Source of the DNA: Sclerodactyla briareus
Taxonomy: Eukaryota > Echinodermata > Holothuroidea > Dendrochirotida > Sclerodactylidae
Reading direction: 5' to 3'
Assembly (NCBI GenBank): GCA_026419785.1
Contig: JAODTK010003643.1
Span: 248,001-312,000 of the forward strand
Length of the DNA stretch: 64,000 nucleotides
How positions within the stretch are numbered: the first letter of the stretch is position 1; each line of letters begins with the position of its first letter. Below are positions 57,964 through 64,000 of the stretch, one piece after another. Made by a program: the position numbers and the translations under genes. The notes beneath the pieces are model-generated. The model saw nothing but the letters and a program-made list of their open reading frames with translations, was not told the DNA's origin and searched no databases.

Positions 57964-59930
57964 TCACTGGATTTGTTTGCAGATCACATTATCACGGCAC
58001 CAGAATATTTTAGATTTCCATTCAGATAGGGTATAATGGATTGGCGGGTTCGTACGAAAATAACACCAGATGAATAGGCGGTCTCTTACGAAGTCGTTTA
58101 TAAGATTCTGTAGGGACAGGACCATAATGAGTTGCAAAAGTTCACATGATACAACATTGATGAATAATGTGTTTACGAAAGCAAGTAGCAATAGTAATAA
58201 GGTGGGGAGTTGCGATTGAAGCACCAAAAGTTGTGGGAACACAAACCCATGGCGAAACACAAGCTAAAACGTACAAAACAATAACACAACGTTAACCTGC
58301 ATTATTCTCCCCGCTAATATGCAACAGTAACAGTGAAGAAATACGGTAGGCTATATACTGATTCCAAGTATAGGCTACTTTTAAATTTCCGTGATTGAAG
58401 CGGAAGCCAAGAAGAAGAAGGCTTTTCGTTTTCAGGTTAATTCGGAAGCGGATTCCATAGAGCAGGGCGGGTAGAGTATTACTACGTTGGATAATATCGA
58501 TCTACAATAGGGAATTATAAATCGGAATTAATGTTCTAGTATTGAAACGGAAATAATTCTCCTCAACAGTTGGCATTTGAATTGGTGGGAATTGTGATAT
58601 ACATGACACATGAATAGGGCAGTACAAATGCTCAGAATGCTCAGCAAGTCCATGGAGCTTTTTGAAAAATGGAATGATGGTGTTGGATAATGTACATGGG
58701 TAATATAGCGAACAATCCGTTTCTGAATAATGGAACGACCTGTTGGTGTGTGTAAAACTAAAGCTGCGTGCACCCCCAAAAACAGGGATACAGTAAGTTA
58801 TTGCAGGCAAAATAAGACAAGTGTATATTTTCATACGAAATTGACAAGAAAGAATAGCTTTTAAACCTCTAGATATGCCAGCGAACTAGTGGATCTACCA
58901 CAAACATGTGTGTGGTGTGACCAGGTTAAATTACAATCTATAGCCAGCCAAGGAAAATAGTAGACTCTGAGGAAGGAACGAATTGTTTTTCTATAGTAAA
59001 CAGTGATGAGGAAACAGGGATGCATTTGATGGCTGGGTGAAATAAAAAATCGAATAGATTAGAGGCGTTTAAGTGCAGCTGGCTGGTTCTGAAACCAGTT
59101 TGTGCGGACACGATTTCTCTAAACAACATCAATTAGAGACCGAAAACTGTTACTTTCGTAAAAAATACTAGTATCGTCTGCGTCGTAAAGGGTAGTGTTG
59201 CTAACAAGTGGAATTCATTAATATAAAATAGAAAATAACCGAGGGTCAAGTATAGAACTCTGAGGGGGGTATCCTGTTAGTGATTTCGCATTGACAGCAG
59301 AAGTCTGAATCATTCATTTGTACATATTGCTTTATGCCAGTAAAGGTTAATTAGCAAAACCAGGGCAATTCCTCTTACACCGTAATGACTTAATATATAA
59401 AGAAGTATATCATGATTTAGAGTGTCAAAATGCCTGGAAAGATCTAAAAAAACAACCACATTCTAGTAGCGCTACATCAAAACGAAAGCAGCAATCTTTC
59501 AATAAAATTCATATACCATGTTGTGTAGATCTGCCTGGTAAAAAGCCATACTGGTATCTGTGCTTATACTGTGAAGTGACAGAAATTTAGCAAACGAGTG
59601 TATACTAATCTCTCAAAGATTTCTGAAGATATGGCAACACATTGAGAAACCGGCCTGTAAGTATTTTTCTGCTTTCCATCTTTCTTTTGTGAAGAGGAAC
59701 AACACGAGCAATTTTTGATGCATAGGCTTATGCCTTTCATGAATAAAATAAAATTAGGTGCGGTGGTCCAAAGGCCGAGTCTAAAATTAACTAAACTGCT
59801 TGGACAACCTTACAGGATATCTGCTATCAGCCCTGGACTGACATTTTTTAGACGCTTGATGCAAGTACAAATTTCCTGTTCGTCGGTAGGATGAAGAAAC
59901 ATACTTTGAGCATTGTAAGTACGCAGGGGC
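57964..59930 (-). mobile_element. 5'-truncated, decayed LINE (reverse transcriptase)
   Basis: Reading the minus strand from 59,930 downward through several frames gives the canonical order of a non-LTR reverse transcriptase. A NYRP-like YRPVS precedes a DLHNMVYEF region. The FLDLSRHFDTLNHDILLY motif (usually FLDLSKAFDTLNHDIL) lies near 59,400-59,465. A QLHLNASNLFDFLFHP/STIFLG palm segment lies at 58,938-59,132. The C-terminal KIYTCLILPAITYCIPVFGG lies near 58,770-58,834, followed by QKRIVRYITHVHY and PTVEENYFRFNTRT. It is broken by many frameshifts and stops. No endonuclease domain is found upstream. Motifs look CR1/L2-like (jockey-related), which is a weak clade call. Confidence 0.8.
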
Positions 59931-60600
59931 GTCGGACCGTTTCGGAAAGTGGGGGGACCAACAAATGCAAAATTACCATCCAAGCGGGGCCATCATAGGT
60001 TGCGCCGCGAAGCGTAGCGGAGGAAAAATTTCAGATTTTCATAACCCCCAGATCGACGGCAACGGCACTTGCCAGGCTCAATAGCACCATTACATTTGTG
60101 ATGAGGTAAAAGACAGACAAAAAGTTGTTCTTGTGCATAATACCGAATATCCACAACAGAGGGTATTTTTTATACCTTCTATGGCTTTGTTTGCGTGGGA
60201 TCCAGGGGTCTACCGTACGGTCTTTGTGGGATCGTAAGGGAAAAAGCCATGGCGTAAGGACCACTCTAATTTGGGGTTTTTTTTTTTTGGCGGGTTGGGG
60301 GGGGGGGGGGGGGGGTGGGTTGGGTGGGGGGGGGGGGGGCGGGGGTTGAAGCAGAAAATTGTACCGAAGTTTACAAAAAAAGATGTTTTCCGGGCTTTTG
60401 TCGAAAAAAGTCTGCAAAAAATTCAGGCATTGTGTCACTGGTGCCTTTTGTCCTTGACCAAATTTTCCACGAATTTTCGCTCCGAATTTTTCATCCGAAA
60501 AAATTGGGGGGGTTCCCAAAAGTGGGGGGGGGGAGAGTCTGCCCCCAAGGATCCTGAAATTATTCGAGTGAGTGAACAAATGATTCGAAGCATTACATGC
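59931..60600 (+). repeat. G-run-containing dispersed-element debris
   Basis: Begins AGGGGCGTCGGACCGTTTCG and AGTGGGGGGACCAACAAATG, then CGCGAAGCGTAGCGGAGG. A T run and very long G tracts follow at about 60,276-60,343, and AATTGGGGGGGTTCCCAAAAG near 60,505. These are features of decayed transposable-element ends. The 182-codon minus-strand ORF across it owes its Pro run to the G tracts and is not called a gene. Confidence 0.5.
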
Positions 60601-60885
60601 ATATTTAGCCTACAACGCTGGAAGAAAAACGCCATTGCGCGCGAAACACTTGGAAACAATATGCACTTTTGGCTATCGATTTAAAAGTCGAGAAATCGGT
60701 ATGAAACATGGGTAGTCCTTCGACTTCGGCCCTAGTCGGGTCCAGAATATTCACCTGGGGTCGGCACTTGGAATTAGTGGAACTTAGACAATTTCCAACG
60801 CCATTATTGTTTGGGGAGACAAATTTTGAATCAGTTTAGAGTTAAAATTCGGGCATGTGCCTGTTATTTAGTACGGACCAGAAAA
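60601..60885. other. Unassigned DNA
   Basis: No gene, repeat or RNA recognised. Confidence 0.35.
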
Positions 60886-60972
60886 GTGGGGGGGGGGGGG
60901 GGGGGGGGACAAACGAAATGATATCCCCCCACTTTCGAACATGGGTGGGACATGTTACCTCCCCCCCCCCGT
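60886..60972 (+). repeat. Opposed G and C runs
   Basis: A G run of about 22 at 60,888 is followed 60 bp later by a C run near 60,961-60,970. The two could pair or form separate G-rich structures on opposite strands. Run lengths are unreliable. Confidence 0.8.
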
Positions 60973-62299
60973 CTCCATCCTGTTCTGACGGCCATATGGA
61001 AGAAGAGGTAAATATTCCTGCATGAATCAGGTGCATTGGCGGGATAGAAGAACTAGGAGCAGAACCGATATTGACTGGGGAAATAAATAATTATTAAAAA
61101 ATATCACAAATATCATTGATATCAGTTAATAGACCGACACCGTTCAATTAATTCGCGACAACATCCTTTGTTTATTACCTTGTAAATATAGTTGAATTTT
61201 GGACATTCAGTTTGAAACCCATTATTTTAGGATTATACCTTGATTACTACAATAAGAATAAGTCGATCTCTAAAATCTGGTTCTTCATTCGCCTAATTTA
61301 CGTCGGACGGGTGATGTGACGCTTGTATTTTCTATCTTTGTGAGACAGGAATTTAAAAAAGATACCCCCCTAGTACCACCCATTCTCCCTAATCTAGGGG
61401 CAAACTATTGTAGCTGTTAAGAGGAAATGCTGATTTTAATAACCTATGAAAACCAATTCAACGAATTTAGTGCAAAGCCGAATAACATCATTATCACCGA
61501 GAACGTGTGCAGCTGAAATTAGACAGTTACTTGCGCTCATTTTTGTTTGAAAAATACGCTCTTGAGTCAGTGGCGACGTAATGGTCTGGACTTTTTGTGC
61601 TTATGATGGACAGTGAAGAAGACGAAACTGCAGTCATCGATAAGAAAACAGGATAATATAGGAGAGGTCGTCACTATAACAACCAGCAGAGAGAGAGAAT
61701 GACACTGTAAGATGTCTAATAATGTGCGGAGAGTGATCTGTGATTCTTGTAGGCTGTGGATAAAATGTAATTAAAAGCTATTAAAGATGCAAACTGTCAA
61801 TTGAATCATTAACATGAGCATTTTAAGAGCAGTCAATATTGAATCAATAGTGAATAAGTACCTAAAACTTCTATACGAAAGTATTGATTACAATAATATG
61901 ATTAAAAATGATTCTATATGTTCATGGGCAAGAACGAAACTATGTGTAGTGATTCACTGCTATTTCTTTCAGTAATATCCAACTTATGTAACAAAGGATA
62001 CTTTCAAGATACACTTAAATCTGAATATTCATTCTATGCAGGCAAGTAGCAGAATAATTAAGTCACCACACACCAGTGTCATATGTAAATGTCATCGCCC
62101 TGTGATGTGGAAGAAGAAGAATCATTTTGGTTTGCAGTGCTTATCGAATCATTTAGTCATTTTTTAGCGGGGTTCACGGTTTTAGGCTTTTAGCGTAGTT
62201 TTGCAAAGATCTCTGAGGTGAGGAATGCAAAGTTGCATAATTTTGGCACATTCGCAACTGGGCAGAAACAGTTATCAATGAAGAATGAGAGGATCACAC
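60973..62299. other. Unassigned AT-rich DNA
   Basis: No gene, repeat or RNA recognised; open frames are all short. Confidence 0.45.
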
Positions 62300-62530
62300 A
62301 ACCGAAAGGGGGAACTAGGATTCGCCTGAGTGGAAGGGGGTGAGCAAGGGGCTCAGACAAGCAGACCTCCTCCTTCTCAATTTACCCTTCAAAGATTTTT
62401 TATTTGAGAAATTCCTAGAATATTCCACATGTAAGCATCCCAACTGGGGCGGCCTGCCACAGGGGGGGGGCAGGGAGAGCGGCTGCCCCCCACCCAAGGG
62501 TTTGGGGCCGCAAAAATAAAATCGACAGAG
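62300..62530 (+). repeat. Element-like patch with GGGGGCAGGG signature
   Basis: Contains GGGGCGGCCTGCC, a G run, GGCAGGGAGAGCGGCTGCC and CCCACCCAAGGG. The G-run-plus-CTGCCCCC pattern is of the same style as other element ends in this window. The minus-strand ORF across it is a by-product. Confidence 0.35.
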
Positions 62531-62686
62531 TGATGTTTTAATGCACACGCTCTGTCGGGGTGGGTGAAGTGTCAAAAATACTATCCAGCTTAGGTTATGT
62601 TCTATTCTTCTCCATCGAGACTCCAAACGAGACTCAAACTGTTGCTGAATATAAACGATCGCAAATGTAGCGTGAAGGTACCAGGG
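62531..62686. other. Unassigned DNA
   Basis: Short gap between repeat patches; nothing recognised. Confidence 0.4.
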
Positions 62687-62950
62687 CCGTAGCAGCGGGG
62701 GGGGGGGGTGGGGCGGTCACCCCCGCCTTCCCAATTATTCATGCAGTCGGCAACAAAAAGGAGAAAAAGGAAGGAAAAAGAAGGGAAAAGAGGGGAGGAG
62801 GAAGAGAGAGTAAAAGAGAAGAGTAAAAAAGGAAGAGGAGGAAAAAAGAAGAACGAAGAAAGAGGGGAAAGAGAGAAATGAAAGGGTAGTCAGGAATGTG
62901 AAGGGGAAAGGCCAGGGAGGAAAGGGAATAGAAAGAAAAAACAACGGAAG
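62687..62950 (+). repeat. GGCGTAGC-type repeat E, copy 2, with purine tract
   Basis: CAGGGCCGTAGCAGCGG and a G run are followed by GTCGGCAACAAAAAGGAG, as in copy 1 at 34,668. Then about 190 bp of almost pure purine (GGAAGGAAAAAGAAGGG-type) extends to about 62,945. Long purine tracts can form triplex (H-DNA) structure. Confidence 0.65.
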
Positions 62951-63604
62951 ACAGCTGATTATCAGCTATTTCGACTTTGGCTCTTCATATAATCGACCCA
63001 TTCAACGTCGGCAACGAGAATGGCACGTCGGCCAAAAAAAATTAGAAAGGGACGGCCCGTCGCCGTCGGTGTTTGTAATTGCGAGTGACCGGTTGTCGGC
63101 ATTTCGACCAAAAGGGGGAACTGGAAGGCGTCGGTAGCTTGACATTCTATTTGCATGAGTTTGTCAGTTCTGGACAGTTTTTGTGTCCTATTGTCGATAT
63201 CCAGACGATAATTATTTCGGAGCCATCTGCTTGGAAAACAATTGGGAAAGAATTTCCCAAAACTTAACAATGAAAAACAGTGGTTTTAGGCGGGAAATCA
63301 CGCGAGTGGCAAAGGAAAGATTGAAAGATCTGAAATTTGTACTAAATGGCTGAATGAAAATTTGATCAATTGCCCTATCGAAGGTCAAATTTTGCGAGCT
63401 TCGCGCGCAGTGTGTGTCGATGGTTCTGCTTCACATACCCACCCGAGCGCAATACAATCGTGGATTGTCGAGGCTTCGGGCAGAATTTTTCGGCGTGCCA
63501 CATTGAAAGGGGTCAAGGTATGGGTGACGAGGGTCCGAGTAGTAATTACGAACGCCCCCCCCCCCCCCCCCCCCCCCCCCCACAATTTTACTAAAAAATT
63601 TGCA
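62951..63604 (+). repeat. Probable transposable-element debris
   Basis: TGCGAGCTTCGCGCGCAGTG near 63,394 and several GTCGGC words are of the style seen at element ends. A C run of about 33 lies at 63,547-63,580. No gene recognised. Confidence 0.35.
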
Positions 63605-63785
63605 CCAGATTGCATCTGAGACTGTTTAATATTCAAAATTTTCCAGAGGGGAGGGGGACACCCCCTCCCCTTTTAGGTTAGACCCCTCCCCCATGTCAGT
63701 CATCATTGCCGGATCGTCGGCAAAACATACTCTCTCTACACCCCCCCACCCCAATAACCGACCCTTCGCTACGCCCCTGAAGTTC
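63605..63785 (+). repeat. Dispersed repeat F, copy 2
   Basis: Same orientation and order of words as 35,156-35,330: GCACCAGATTGCATCT, TCCAGAGGGGA, GGGACACCCCCTCCCC, GACCCCTCCCCC. It ends near TTCGCTACGCCCCTG, the inverse of the CAG(G/T)GGCGTAGC starts seen at other repeats here. Confidence 0.7.
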
Positions 63786-64000
63786 ACTGTTTTGAGAACA
63801 CTGTGTCATATGAGCAACGTTTGCTTGATATTCGGTGAAAGGACCCACCTCAATGTTAACTTGCAAAACTTCGCAGTGCCTGTACGGCCTTCATGTGTGA
63901 CCAAGTGGCATGCGTGATCACTTCGCCCCATGCCGAAACTACGCCATTGATAATTTGAATAGTTAAAAGTTTTTGCAGAAGTAAGCTGCCTACCGTACAG
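63786..64000. other. Unassigned DNA at window end
   Basis: No gene recognised; ends inside the window edge. Confidence 0.4.

Noticed and set aside
60031-60579. 182-codon minus-strand ORF, the longest in the window
   Set aside because: Its Pro-rich centre is the complement of long G runs. The rest has no coding character and lies in element debris.
62735-62944. Phe/Leu-rich minus-strand ORF resembling a membrane protein
   Set aside because: It is the complement of the purine tract; composition alone explains it.

Overview
This window is eukaryotic DNA with no sign of bacterial or organellar genes. It is AT-rich, gene-poor and crowded with mobile-element debris. Broken LINE and Penelope-type reverse-transcriptase elements, a tRNA-derived SINE, short inverted-repeat elements, minisatellites, long G/C runs and spliced-looking exons point to a metazoan. 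The repeat style (many CAGTGGCGTA-type element ends, pearl-like tandem-core elements, nine exact copies of TAGGCCTA) makes me think of a marine invertebrate deuterostome, possibly an echinoderm. That assignment is inference. Clustered indels between otherwise identical copies near 11-13 kb suggest a noisy long-read consensus, so some frameshifts below may be technical.

Layout. 1-2,265: nothing recognised. 2,266-4,262: a decayed 19-bp minisatellite in two blocks. 4,850-5,425: a dispersed repeat whose inverted partner lies at 36,105-36,712. 6,650-6,800, 21,378-21,725 and 27,155-27,460: three copies of one SINE. 10,935-13,975: two 1,248-bp tandem units plus a partial third, each full unit carrying a 0.92-kb element with TCTCGCCTG/CAGGCGAGA ends. 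19,813-21,298: an element with two arrays of TGACTCA motifs flanking a nested 270-bp palindrome. 24,442-25,475 and 30,748-32,008: more members of the tandem-core family, with a relative carrying a different 5' hairpin at 57,319-57,840.

33-38 kb holds small dispersed repeats, a 115-bp inverted-repeat element and some protein-like fragments. 38,939-40,050 is a tandem repeat of about 136 bp that can encode Ser/Arg-rich (RSRSP, SPIRRR) peptide. 43,206-44,861 is the best spliced gene candidate: a two-exon small secreted protein. 46,291-46,656 (minus strand) is a 121-codon intronless ORF with an upstream TATA box. 47,040-47,998 is a GC-rich array of about 340-bp units set inside an ATGT microsatellite. 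53,640-54,320 (minus) is the GIY-YIG end of a Penelope-like element. 57,964-59,930 (minus) is a 5'-truncated, much broken LINE reverse transcriptase. 60-64 kb is G/C-homopolymer-rich repeat debris.

No pathway or operon-like cooperation can be read here. The proposed host genes are isolated and unrecognised; the mobile elements are decayed. No previously undescribed biological system can be demonstrated from the sequence. The most unusual structures are the TGACTCA element, the tandem-core family with interchangeable ends, the Ser/Arg repeat and the small secreted-protein gene.
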